From Sediminibacterium sp. (GTDB taxonomy: Bacteria; Bacteroidota; Bacteroidia; Chitinophagales; Chitinophagaceae), in assembly GCA_030726065.1 (NCBI GenBank), contig JANREK010000045.1, positions 26,140 to 90,139 on the forward strand: DNA of 64,000 bases, read 5' to 3'. A program made the position numbers and the translations under genes. Positions 29,444-39,646 of the stretch are shown one piece after another (the first letter of the stretch is position 1; each line of letters starts with the position of its first letter). The notes under the pieces were generated by a model, which was not told the origin of the DNA, did no database searches, and saw only the letters and a program-made list of their open reading frames with translations.

Positions 29444-31603
29444 TTATTGCACCAGCTTCAATTCATCTACAATATGTTTCGCACCGCCTAATTTGTCGAT
29501 GCACCATAAAACATAACGCACATCTACACAAATAGTACGATTCAATTTTGAATCAAAAGTAATCTTATGACTTAGTGCTTCATAGTTGCCATCAAAAGCT
29601 AAGCCGATTAAATTTCCATTAGCATCTAATACAGGTGAGCCTGAATTACCGCCAGTGATATCATTGGTCGTGATAAATGAAACAACCACATCGCCAATTT
29701 TTTTATCTGCATAAGGACCAAAATCCTTTGCTTTGTATAAATCTAAAAATTTACTTGGCAAATCAAATTCATAATCACCTTTCACATACTTAGATGCAAC
29801 GCCACTTAAAGTGCAATAAAAATCATATTTAACTGCATCTTTGGGATTGTAACTTTTTATATTACCATAGGAAACGCGCATGGTAAAATTAGCATCAGGA
29901 TAGGTGCTATTCATTTTTGTTGGATTCATTTCAAATAATCCTTTCAAATACAAGCGACCTAAATCAGAAGTTTTATTCATAAACACCGCGTATTTAGGCG
30001 TTACCGTAGATGTATAATTTACGATAAATGATTTAGCAGCATTAAATGCTGGATCATTTTTTAAAGCTTCTATATTTGGTTTATCCGTAAACGCTTTCCA
30101 CTTAGCATCATCAAAAGCCATGGTGTTTGCAAATACATCGGCTGCAAATAATTTGTATGGATTTTGATCAATATCATTGTAGTTTTTAAATAAATCTTCA
30201 TAAAAGCCCTTAGGATGCTGGCTTTTATCAACATCACCATAAAACATAGCAACTGCTGAAGCTAAAATACTTTGATCACTTTTTTTGTTTTCATCCGCTA
30301 AGAAGGCTTTTCTTGATTTAGTTGCAGCTTCCATTGCTTTACTAATATCATCTGCTTTTACATTCGGATTAGACAACATAGCTTCAACACTTAGCCAACT
30401 ACTTGCATAAGCCATTAACGGGCTACCCATAATTCCTTCATTAATATATTGACGATGCTTTGCATACGGTGTCCAACTAGCATAGCTTGATGCGTAATCA
30501 TTAAAAATATTTTCATATGCAGGCTTGCCCTTGGCCCAATCATTAAAACTTGCTTCCACTTTTTGTTTTTGGCCATAGGTGTCAAACTTTAATAATTGTT
30601 TTGTTTCACCATCAAAAAATTTCCAGTAGTTAGCAATGCTCGCATAATTACTTGCTAATTGTAATTTGACTGCTGCACTTTTTTTCATTTCAGCAAACAT
30701 AAATTTTAAACGCATGTCACGCAATTTCACTAAAGTTGGACTGGTGATGTCTGTCGCTAATTTTACACCGAAAGAAGTTTCATATCTATTGGTGCCACCT
30801 GGATAACCATAAATCATACTATAGTCCCCATCTTTAAATCCTTTGATGCTCACCGGTAAATAATATTTAGGCTTGAGGGGAACATTATCCGCGCTGTACT
30901 TGGCAGGCTTTCCTTCCTTATTCATATAAACACGAAAAACTGAAAAATCGCCCGTGTGTCTTGGCCACTCCCAGTTATCCGTATCTCCACCAAATTTGCC
31001 AATACTTTCAGGTGGATTACCCACTAAACGAATATCCTTATATACATCATAAACAAATAAAAAGAACTGATTTCCCTTAAACATGCTCGCTACAACCGCG
31101 TCCTTATATTCATCACTACCAACAACCTCCTTAATGATCTCACCCATGACCTTGCTATATTTCTGCGCGCGCTCAGCACCTTGTGATTCCCCTAAAGCTG
31201 ACAATACCTTAGTAGATGCATCTTCAATTCTATTTAAAAATTTAACGGAGAGATTACTTGAAATTTCTTTGGATTTATCGCTCGCCCAAAAGCCATCTTG
31301 TAAATAATTGTTTTGGGTAGAACTAGCAGCTGCAATCGCACCATAACCACAATGATGATTGGTGAAAATTAAACCCTGATCAGACACGATCTCACCGGTA
31401 CAGCCGCCGCCAAAAATAATAATCGCATCCTTGATGCTTGACCTATTGATACTATATAATTGTTCAGGTTTTAATTTTAAACCGCGTTTAACCATATCAT
31501 TATACACTTGTTGCCCTAATAACATTGGCAACCACATGCCCTCATCAGCGTAACTGCGAAATAATGTAAGCACAAGTGCTAGGGAAATAAAAATCTTTTT
31601 CAT
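29444..31603 (-). CDS. S46 family dipeptidyl-peptidase
   Basis: GGGCTGEIVSDQGLIFTNHHCGYGAI; MIYGYPGGTNRYET; TGGNSGSPVLDANGNLIGLAFDGNYE. Confidence 0.94.
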   Translation of the reverse strand: MKKIFISLALVLTLFRSYADEGMWLPMLLGQQVYNDMVKRGLKLKPEQLYSINRSSIKDAIIIFGGGCTGEIVSDQGLIFTNHHCGYGAIAAASSTQNNYLQDGFWASDKSKEISSNLSVKFLNRIEDASTKVLSALGESQGAERAQKYSKVMGEIIKEVVGSDEYKDAVVASMFKGNQFFLFVYDVYKDIRLVGNPPESIGKFGGDTDNWEWPRHTGDFSVFRVYMNKEGKPAKYSADNVPLKPKYYLPVSIKGFKDGDYSMIYGYPGGTNRYETSFGVKLATDITSPTLVKLRDMRLKFMFAEMKKSAAVKLQLASNYASIANYWKFFDGETKQLLKFDTYGQKQKVEASFNDWAKGKPAYENIFNDYASSYASWTPYAKHRQYINEGIMGSPLMAYASSWLSVEAMLSNPNVKADDISKAMEAATKSRKAFLADENKKSDQSILASAVAMFYGDVDKSQHPKGFYEDLFKNYNDIDQNPYKLFAADVFANTMAFDDAKWKAFTDKPNIEALKNDPAFNAAKSFIVNYTSTVTPKYAVFMNKTSDLGRLYLKGLFEMNPTKMNSTYPDANFTMRVSYGNIKSYNPKDAVKYDFYCTLSGVASKYVKGDYEFDLPSKFLDLYKAKDFGPYADKKIGDVVVSFITTNDITGGNSGSPVLDANGNLIGLAFDGNYEALSHKITFDSKLNRTICVDVRYVLWCIDKLGGAKHIVDELKLVQ

Positions 31604-31676
31604 AATTGATTGTATTATAGGAGCAATTTAATTAAAATAATTAGGTTGGGGTATGATATTGCTTGAATTTAATTTT

Positions 31677-32867
31677 CTACTTCGTTTTTGATGCCTTTTT
31701 CCGGTTAATAGTGGTAAAGACAATTTTACTATAATTATCTTTTTCATATAAAATGCCAATTTGTTGCTTGTTGGCCAATACAAGATCCGAATATGCTGAA
31801 TTATTACTCATCATTTTTGGATCAGTCGCGTTGTCAATGATCCAATTTTTTGTCCATGTTTTTCCTTCATCAAAACTAATACGCAAAGTTAAATTGTTTC
31901 TATTTTTAGTATCTGCTGCATTTGAAAAAGCAAGTATTTGTTTCTTATTTTTTACGCCAATATTTAAAATACTTCCTTCACAAACAGGGTCTGGTAGTTG
32001 CTGATCAAAATAGCTTGTATCCCAGGAAGCGCCGCCATTTGAGCTAATCGCCACTATACGTAAACGTATATCGCCTTTTTGATTTCTTGCATTAAGCATC
32101 ATTCTGTTATTTGAAAGTTCTGCGGCCGTTGATTCGTTGCTACCAGGTAAATGTAATTTTTCGCTTAACTTAAATGTAGCTCCGTGATCATCCGAATAAA
32201 AACTATGCGCAAAATAGTCCTCCCCTTGCTTTTGTGGCGCCCCTGCAGAATGATTTGCTGGAATAAAAATACGACCCTTATATAAACCAGTGGAAACCTG
32301 TAAAGCATGACCTGGTGTGTTTGCATAATGTCTCCAATCTTCTTTAAAATTATATAAAGGATTTGCTGTTGGTTGCATGGGTCGATGTGTTTGTGTGGTA
32401 ATATTTACACCGGCACTCCAAGTGAATCCATTATCAAGGGAGGTTTTATACCATATTTCTCTTACCCCCTTGCCATTTCTTATTTCGCTTTCATGATTAT
32501 TACCTGTGTTATAAAATAAAAATAATCTTCCTTTAGGATAAGCTGGATCGCTCCTATCAAACACTGGTGCAGGATTGCCTGCTTGTAAAGAATCATAGGT
32601 TGCAATGATATTGATGGGTGACCAGGTTTTACCATTATCAGAACTTCGCTTCATTACAATATCAATATCACCAAAGTCACCTGATGAATTCACCCTTCCT
32701 TCACAAAAGGCCAATAAATCATTGCTAGGAGTTTTAATTATGGCTGGTATTCGAAAGCTTTTATACCCCTCCGTGCCTGAAATAAAAACCGGAACATTTA
32801 TTTGTTGAGAAAATCCACTGTTTCCACAAAAAAATAAAATATAAAATAGGATATTGATTTTTTTCAT
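31677..32867 (-). CDS. Exo-alpha-sialidase-like (BNR neuraminidase) secreted enzyme
   Basis: SFRIPAIIKTPSNDLLAFCEGR (RIP motif); Asp boxes KRSSDNGKTWS, SLDNGFTWS, SSNGGASWD. Confidence 0.85.
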   Translation of the reverse strand: MKKINILFYILFFCGNSGFSQQINVPVFISGTEGYKSFRIPAIIKTPSNDLLAFCEGRVNSSGDFGDIDIVMKRSSDNGKTWSPINIIATYDSLQAGNPAPVFDRSDPAYPKGRLFLFYNTGNNHESEIRNGKGVREIWYKTSLDNGFTWSAGVNITTQTHRPMQPTANPLYNFKEDWRHYANTPGHALQVSTGLYKGRIFIPANHSAGAPQKQGEDYFAHSFYSDDHGATFKLSEKLHLPGSNESTAAELSNNRMMLNARNQKGDIRLRIVAISSNGGASWDTSYFDQQLPDPVCEGSILNIGVKNKKQILAFSNAADTKNRNNLTLRISFDEGKTWTKNWIIDNATDPKMMSNNSAYSDLVLANKQQIGILYEKDNYSKIVFTTINRKKASKTK

Positions 32868-32983
32868 TTGAACTAAGCGATTTAAGTATGATAAAAATAT
32901 AGTAAATTTAAATAGTAAAATAGATTGCGGTTTTTTAATATTTTGAAATAGTTGCTAATATATAAATTTGATTTTGCCTTCTC

Positions 32984-33496
32984 ATGAACTTACAACCCAC
33001 CGATTTAAAAAACAACCTTGTTTGGCTAGAACCCTTGAAGCAAGCTCATTTTGAGGAGCTGTACCTGGTTGCTTCCGACCCTTTAATTTGGGAACAACAT
33101 CCCAATCCGGACAGATATAAATTGGACGCTTTTACCAACTATTTTAAAGGCGCGATGGAATCAGGTGGTGCTTTTATAATTAGAGATACGTTAAGTGGAA
33201 AAGCGTTGGGATCCAGTCGCTATTGCGCATATGATGCCGCTATGAAAGAAATTCAAATTGGTTATACTTTTTTTGAAAGAAGTTGTTGGGGGAAGTCCAT
33301 CAATAAAGAAGTAAAAACATTAATGCTTAACCATGCATTTAATTATGTAGACAAGGTGGCTTTTTATGTAGGGGCTAACAACATACGATCACAAAAAGCA
33401 ATGGAGCGTATTGGTGGTAGTAAAATTCGGGAGGAGGTGGTTGCTTATTTTGGAGAGCCCGATAGATTAAATTTTAGGTATGAAATTAACAAGTGA
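32984..33496 (+). CDS. GNAT-family N-acetyltransferase
   Basis: NNLVWLEPLKQAHFEELY; IQIGYTFFERSCWGKSINKEVKTLML; NNIRSQKAMERIGG. Confidence 0.9.
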   Translation: MNLQPTDLKNNLVWLEPLKQAHFEELYLVASDPLIWEQHPNPDRYKLDAFTNYFKGAMESGGAFIIRDTLSGKALGSSRYCAYDAAMKEIQIGYTFFERSCWGKSINKEVKTLMLNHAFNYVDKVAFYVGANNIRSQKAMERIGGSKIREEVVAYFGEPDRLNFRYEINK

Positions 33497-33529
33497 TTCT
33501 GTATTGAAAAAGGATTTTATAGTACACTA

Positions 33530-34891
33530 ATGATAAAAAAAATTCCATTTTTTCTATTTTGTTTTTTGTGTTATGGGACAGCTATACATGGACAAAATAA
33601 AAAACCAAACATTCTCATCATCTTAACTGATGACCAAGGGTATCATGATGTTTCCTATTACGGTACAAAAGATATTCGAACACCTAATATTGATGCAATT
33701 CGCAATGCAGGTATGCGATTCGATTATTTTTATACCAATTCCCCAGTATGTGCACCAACAAGAGCTTCACTGATGTCGGGCAGATTTCCCGATTTGGTGG
33801 GAGTTCCGGGATTAATCAGATCCACGCCCGATAATAATTGGGGCTACTTGCAACCAAGTACTATTTTATTACCACAAGCATTAAAACAAGCGGGATATCG
33901 CACTGCGCATATTGGTAAATGGAATTTAGGATTGGAATCACCCAACCTTCCCAATGAAAAAGGATTTGATTTGTTTCATGGTTGGTTGGAAGATATGATG
34001 GATGATTATTGGACCCACTTAAGGCATGGGAAAATTTTCATGCGCTTAAATAAGGAGGCGATTGAACCCGTAGGACACGCAACAGAATTATTTACACAGT
34101 GGTCAATTGATTATTTAGAAAAACAAGTGGGTGAAAAAAATCCATTTTTTTTATACTTATCCTATAATGCGCCACATTTCCCCGTATCTCCGCCAACAGC
34201 GTGGTTACAAAAAGTGAAGCAAAGGGAACCGCAAGCTTCAGAAACAAGAGCTAAGCTAGTAGCCTTTATTGAACATATGGATGATAATATTGGTAAAGTA
34301 ATTGCATCATTAAAAGCCAATGACCAATATGAAAATACCATCATCTTATTTTTAAGTGATAATGGTGGTCACCTACCCAGTGAGTCAAATAATGGTGATT
34401 TGCGCGATGGAAAACAAAGTATGTATGAGGGTGGATTAAGAGTTCCTACTGTAATTAGTTGGCCTAAAATGATTAAAGCTGGTAGCGTATCGGCACAAGT
34501 AAATTTAACAATGGATATATACCCCACATTATTAGAAATTGCAGGGGCTCCTATCAAACATAAAATTGAAGGAAGAAGTTTTTTGAATACATTAATAAGT
34601 GAAAAAAATACAACTACCAGTGTTGATGAAAATAGAGTGCTTTATTTTACCCGAAGAGAAGGTGGCATGGAATATGGTGGTAAGGCATATCACGCAATTC
34701 GACAAGGTGATTGGAAATTGTTACAAAATAATCCCTATCAGCCCTTGGAGTTATATCATCTTAAGTTAGATCCTGAGGAAAAAAATAATTTAATAAAGCA
34801 AGAACCTAAAATTGCAGAAAAATTGAACGCTTTATTACTTAAACAAATTCAGGAAAGTGGCAAAGTGCCTTGGCAAAAGCAAAACAAATAG
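33530..34891 (+). CDS. Sulfatase (arylsulfatase family), secreted
   Basis: KPNILIILTDDQGYHDVSYYG; CAPTRASLMSGRFP; LSDNGG. Confidence 0.93.
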   Translation: MIKKIPFFLFCFLCYGTAIHGQNKKPNILIILTDDQGYHDVSYYGTKDIRTPNIDAIRNAGMRFDYFYTNSPVCAPTRASLMSGRFPDLVGVPGLIRSTPDNNWGYLQPSTILLPQALKQAGYRTAHIGKWNLGLESPNLPNEKGFDLFHGWLEDMMDDYWTHLRHGKIFMRLNKEAIEPVGHATELFTQWSIDYLEKQVGEKNPFFLYLSYNAPHFPVSPPTAWLQKVKQREPQASETRAKLVAFIEHMDDNIGKVIASLKANDQYENTIILFLSDNGGHLPSESNNGDLRDGKQSMYEGGLRVPTVISWPKMIKAGSVSAQVNLTMDIYPTLLEIAGAPIKHKIEGRSFLNTLISEKNTTTSVDENRVLYFTRREGGMEYGGKAYHAIRQGDWKLLQNNPYQPLELYHLKLDPEEKNNLIKQEPKIAEKLNALLLKQIQESGKVPWQKQNK

Positions 34892-34975
34892 TAATCCCCT
34901 ATTAAATTTTGATACCTACTAATTAATAGTTAAATTGCTATACGCTAGATTGCTATTTATTTCTATCTAAATCAT

Positions 34976-36430
34976 ATGTTGGATTTTATAGGTCATTTAC
35001 ATCCCCTAATTGTGCATTTACCCATTGGCATTTTGCTATTGGGTATTTTGATGATGGTTTACGAACATTATAGTAAGGTTGATTTACACGCGCCTATTTC
35101 ATTGGCTTTTTTAGTGGGAAGTATTAGCGCCGTGTTGGCTTGTCTTGCAGGATGGATATTATCCAACTCAGGTGAATATAATGCATTATTAGTTCAAAAA
35201 CATCAGTGGACCGGGATTAGCACTACAGTTATAGGATTACTAGTTTATTTCTTAAAGCAATACCGAAAATTATTAGCTGTCATATTAACCCTACTTGTTT
35301 TTATTACAGGTCACTATGGTGGCACATTGACGCACGGAGAAAATTATTTATTTAACTCCAATGAAAATTCCAACACGAGCCAGGGGGACACTTTAAAAAA
35401 GGAATCAAAAATAATTACACAGGTAATTTCAAATGGAGCTGATTCTTTAACCATTGAAACACATAATGTTTATAAAGAACAAGTTGCGCCAATCTTAAAA
35501 TTGAGATGTTATAATTGTCACGCTGCACTAAAACAGAAAAATAGATTAAGATTGGATGGAGAAATATTCATCAAAAAGGGTGGAAAAAACGGAAAGATAT
35601 TTGTCGCGGGTAATACTTTCAAAAGTCCACTATATACAAGCTTAGTATTGCCAATTGATGATGAAAAACACATGCCGCCTAAAGGAAAACATCAGTTGAA
35701 TCAAAATGAAATTTTAATCATTGAACGCTGGATAAAATCCGGCGCCTCTTTCGAGGATATTATTGACACTATTTCCAATAAAGAATTGGTTAAAAATGCT
35801 TCATCTCAAAATACCATTGCGAATAAAAATATATTAGCTAATCCAGAAAAAGTAAATAGTAAAATAACAGAAACAAAAAAGGATGTAGTTGAAAATAATA
35901 ATATCAAAGGTGTCGAAAAAATTTCAAGCCTTCCAAACCCTGCACCCATAAGCCCCTCGATCATTGAAGATTTCAAACAAAAAAATATTATTTTAACCAA
36001 TATCGCAGAAGGCTCCAATTTTGTTATGGTCAATTTTATTAATGTAGTTCCCTTTAATAATTCCAGCTTGCAAGCTTTGAAAAGTATTAATGAACAATTG
36101 GCAGTGTTAAAATTAACCAACTTGCCTATTAATGATGATGATTTAAAAGTAGTAGCGGATTTAAAAAACATTAAAAAGTTGAATGTAGAAAACACTTTGA
36201 TCACAGATAATGGTATGGACTATATAAAGCAGTTGTCACAATTGGAACAGCTTAACCTTTATGGTACGAATATCTCAGATGAGGGAATTATTCAATTGGC
36301 GGATTTAAAAAATTTATTTGTGCTTTATTTATGGAAAACTAAAGTAACTTTAAATGGGATTGAACAGTTTAAAAAATTAAATCCGAAAGTAACTATCGAA
36401 ATAGGAGATTTTAAATTTCAGAAAAAATGA
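34976..36430 (+). CDS. DUF2231 membrane domain + Planctomycete-type cytochrome c + leucine-rich repeats
   Basis: FIGHLHPLIVHLPIGILLLGILMMVYEHY; KEQVAPILKLRCYNCHAALKQKNRLRLD; C-terminal LRRs (LAVLKLTNLPINDDDLK..., IKKLNVENTLITDNGMDYI..., LEQLNLYGTNISDEGI). Confidence 0.88.
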   Translation: MLDFIGHLHPLIVHLPIGILLLGILMMVYEHYSKVDLHAPISLAFLVGSISAVLACLAGWILSNSGEYNALLVQKHQWTGISTTVIGLLVYFLKQYRKLLAVILTLLVFITGHYGGTLTHGENYLFNSNENSNTSQGDTLKKESKIITQVISNGADSLTIETHNVYKEQVAPILKLRCYNCHAALKQKNRLRLDGEIFIKKGGKNGKIFVAGNTFKSPLYTSLVLPIDDEKHMPPKGKHQLNQNEILIIERWIKSGASFEDIIDTISNKELVKNASSQNTIANKNILANPEKVNSKITETKKDVVENNNIKGVEKISSLPNPAPISPSIIEDFKQKNIILTNIAEGSNFVMVNFINVVPFNNSSLQALKSINEQLAVLKLTNLPINDDDLKVVADLKNIKKLNVENTLITDNGMDYIKQLSQLEQLNLYGTNISDEGIIQLADLKNLFVLYLWKTKVTLNGIEQFKKLNPKVTIEIGDFKFQKK

Positions 36431-39400
36431 AGAAATATTATTTATTCATAGGTTTTATTGGTGTTTTTTTTGCATTTAAAAACATATCCAAATTACCCGA
36501 GGATGTAAATGCGGCGTATCTTAAATTACCCTCCGTCATTGATTATAATGAACATGTAAAACCAATTTTATCAGATAAATGTTTTTCTTGTCATGGACCA
36601 GATAAGGCAAAGCAAAAAGCAGAGCTTAGATTAGATATGGAGGCGTCGGCCTATGGACCCTTGCCTGAAAGCCCTGGAAAATTTGCCATTGTGCCGGGTA
36701 ATTTAAATAAGAGTGAGCTTTACCACCGCATTTTATCTTCCGATCCTAGTTACATGATGCCGGATCCAAAATCTCATTTAACCTTAGATGCAAAGGAAAA
36801 AGCAATACTTATAAAGTGGATTGAAACGGGTGCCATATATAAGCCACACTGGGCATTTGTTGCACCAGAGAAGAAGGCGATTCCTGACCTCTTTAATTTA
36901 CAGGTGAATAATCCCATTGATAATTTTGTATTTAGTCGATTACAACAAGAAGGTTTACAGCCTAGCCCTCAGGCGTCTAAAGAAATTTTATTAAGAAGGC
37001 TTTCCTTGGATTTGACCGGTCTTCCGCCGACCGTTGATGATATAGACCAATTTTTAAACGACCAAAGCGCAAATGCTTACGAAAAACAAGTAGACCGTTT
37101 ATTAAGCTCACCGCATTATGGTGAAAAAATGGCGACCCAATGGTTGGACCTAGCCCGCTTCGCTGATTCCTACGGTTACACCGTGGATAGAACCAGGGAT
37201 ATGTCGGTATATCGAGATTGGGTTATTGGTGCTTTTAATGAAAACATGTCTTATAAAAATTTCATCCATTATCAACTAGCGGGTGATTTAATGCCTTCAC
37301 CTACCAAGGATATGATTATTGCAACAGCGTTTAATCGCAATCATCCACAAAATATGGAGGGTGGTATAATAGAAGAAGAATTCCAAACAGAATATGTGAT
37401 GGATCGTACCAATACTTTTGGAGAAGCGTTTTTATCCATATCGGTGGGTTGTGCAAGATGTCATGATCATAAGTATGATCCGGTGTCACAGGAAAATTAT
37501 TATCAGCTGTATAGTTTTTTTAATAATGTACGCGAGGCGGGACAGATATCTTGGAATGATGATATGCCAACACCCACATTAATGCTTCCTACTGAAGCAC
37601 AAAAAAAAATAATTCAATATATTAATTCATTGGTTAAGGAAAAAGAGGCGCAATTAAAATTGAGCTATGAAAATACATCTGGTGCATTTAATGAATGGAT
37701 ACAACAGGAAAAATATAAAACAATTTCGAGCAAGGGTATACCCACTGAAAATTTACAAGGATTATATAGTTTTGAAGATTCATTAAAAAACAGTGTCAAC
37801 GATAGTAAAACTGCCGCCTTACGTCGCGACGGAGAAAGCAAAAGTGAACCCCTTATTTTTGAAAAAAATGGGAATGGACAAAGTTTATATTTAAATGGCG
37901 ACGCCTATTTGGATTTAAAAGAGGTGGGCGTTTTTAGAAAATCGGATCCGTTTACTATTGGGCTATGGATGAACATTTCCAAGGAAATGAAGGAGGGAGT
38001 TATATTTCATAAAAGTAATATGGAAAGGTTGTATAATTTCAAAGGTTACAATGTTTACTTAAAAAACAATCGACTTGAAATGACTATGGCACATACTGCA
38101 CCATCCAATGCCATTACAAAACTGTCCTTAACTGATCTGCCACGCAACCAATGGATACAACTCACTATGACCTATGATGGTTCAGCGACAGCAAAAGGTT
38201 TGAATTTATTTATAGACGGATCTCCATTAAAAATGGAAACACAGATTGATCAATTATATAAAGACATTGTATTTTTTTCAAAGGACGAACCGGGGTTGCA
38301 AATAGGTGGTTGGGGCCGAGGTTTTGGAATGAAGGGCGGAAAAATAGATGACATTAGTGTATATAACCGAGCGCTAACTCCTTTTGAAATAAAAGTATTA
38401 GCAAAAAAATCGAATTGGGATTTAATTACAAAAAAAACAAGGGCCGAATTAACCAAGGAAGATATTTCCGTTTTAAAAGAATATTATAAATCAGTAGTGG
38501 ATGTGGATATTAAAAATGCAAATATTGCATTACAAACACAAAGAAAATTATTATCAGATTCAACCGAGCATATCAAAGAATTAATGGTGATGCAAGAAAT
38601 GCCACAGCCTAAAAAAACTTTTTTATTAAACAGAGGACAATATGATGCGCCAACAAAACAAGTATTTCCAAATACACCAGAAAAAATATTACCCTTCTCT
38701 AATCAACTTCCAAAAAACAGATATGGCTTAGCACAATGGTTAACGGATGCGCGTAATCCGCTAACAGCAAGGGTTGCTATTAATCATTTATGGCAAAACT
38801 TTTTTGGCAAAGGCCTGGTGAAAACAGCAGAGGATTTTGGTAACCAGGGTGAAATGCCTAGTCATTTAAATTTATTGGATTGGTTGGCGATTGAATTGCG
38901 AGACAACAACTGGGATATTAAAAAAATAAATAAGCTCATGGTGATGTCTGCGACTTATCAGCAGGATTCAAAAGCTAGTGGCATGCTTATGGAAAAAGAT
39001 CCAGAAAATAAATTATTAGCAAGAGGTCCATCTATTCGCTTATCCGCTGAAATGATTCGAGACAATGCTTTAGTGGCGAGCGGTCTATTAAATAAAGAGT
39101 TGGGAGGTAAAAGCGTATATCCTTATCAGCCCGAAGGATTGTGGGAAATCAATGGGACCAAATATAATCAGGACAGTACTGATCAGGTATATAGAAGAAG
39201 CCTTTATATTATTTTAAAAAGAACGGTTCCCAATCCAACCCTTGCTAGTTTTGATGGTCCTTCTAGGGCTTCTTGTGTAGTACGCAGACAATCCACCAAT
39301 ACGCCATTACAAGCATTGGTTACTTTAAATGATCCTACTTTTATTGAAGCGGCGAAAGTGATTGGGGAAAGCATCACCAAACAACAAAATACTACAGCAG

Positions 39401-39642
39401 CTATTGGTTTGGCTTACCGACAACTTACCGGCATTACACCTACTTCAAAACAAATCGCATTATTAAGTGCAATGCAACAAGCGGAATACAATAAGTTTAA
39501 AGCCAACCCCAATAAAATAAAAGGATGGTTAAATACAGGTTTATATAAAATTAATACAACATTAGATCCTTATTGGGTTGCTGCGAATAGCGTAGTCGCA
39601 AGCACCATATTAAATTCTGATGCAACTATTACTAAAAGATAA
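36427..39642 (+). CDS. PSD1-type protein: Planctomycete cytochrome c (PSCyt1) + DUF1549 + LamG-like + DUF1553
   Basis: VKPILSDKCFSCHGPDKAKQKAELRLD; DLTGLPPTVDDIDQFL; LamG-like insert; AINHLWQNFFGKGLVKTAEDFG; overlaps the previous CDS by ATGA. Confidence 0.92.
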   Translation: MKKYYLFIGFIGVFFAFKNISKLPEDVNAAYLKLPSVIDYNEHVKPILSDKCFSCHGPDKAKQKAELRLDMEASAYGPLPESPGKFAIVPGNLNKSELYHRILSSDPSYMMPDPKSHLTLDAKEKAILIKWIETGAIYKPHWAFVAPEKKAIPDLFNLQVNNPIDNFVFSRLQQEGLQPSPQASKEILLRRLSLDLTGLPPTVDDIDQFLNDQSANAYEKQVDRLLSSPHYGEKMATQWLDLARFADSYGYTVDRTRDMSVYRDWVIGAFNENMSYKNFIHYQLAGDLMPSPTKDMIIATAFNRNHPQNMEGGIIEEEFQTEYVMDRTNTFGEAFLSISVGCARCHDHKYDPVSQENYYQLYSFFNNVREAGQISWNDDMPTPTLMLPTEAQKKIIQYINSLVKEKEAQLKLSYENTSGAFNEWIQQEKYKTISSKGIPTENLQGLYSFEDSLKNSVNDSKTAALRRDGESKSEPLIFEKNGNGQSLYLNGDAYLDLKEVGVFRKSDPFTIGLWMNISKEMKEGVIFHKSNMERLYNFKGYNVYLKNNRLEMTMAHTAPSNAITKLSLTDLPRNQWIQLTMTYDGSATAKGLNLFIDGSPLKMETQIDQLYKDIVFFSKDEPGLQIGGWGRGFGMKGGKIDDISVYNRALTPFEIKVLAKKSNWDLITKKTRAELTKEDISVLKEYYKSVVDVDIKNANIALQTQRKLLSDSTEHIKELMVMQEMPQPKKTFLLNRGQYDAPTKQVFPNTPEKILPFSNQLPKNRYGLAQWLTDARNPLTARVAINHLWQNFFGKGLVKTAEDFGNQGEMPSHLNLLDWLAIELRDNNWDIKKINKLMVMSATYQQDSKASGMLMEKDPENKLLARGPSIRLSAEMIRDNALVASGLLNKELGGKSVYPYQPEGLWEINGTKYNQDSTDQVYRRSLYIILKRTVPNPTLASFDGPSRASCVVRRQSTNTPLQALVTLNDPTFIEAAKVIGESITKQQNTTAAIGLAYRQLTGITPTSKQIALLSAMQQAEYNKFKANPNKIKGWLNTGLYKINTTLDPYWVAANSVVASTILNSDATITKR

Positions 39643-39646
39643 GATT

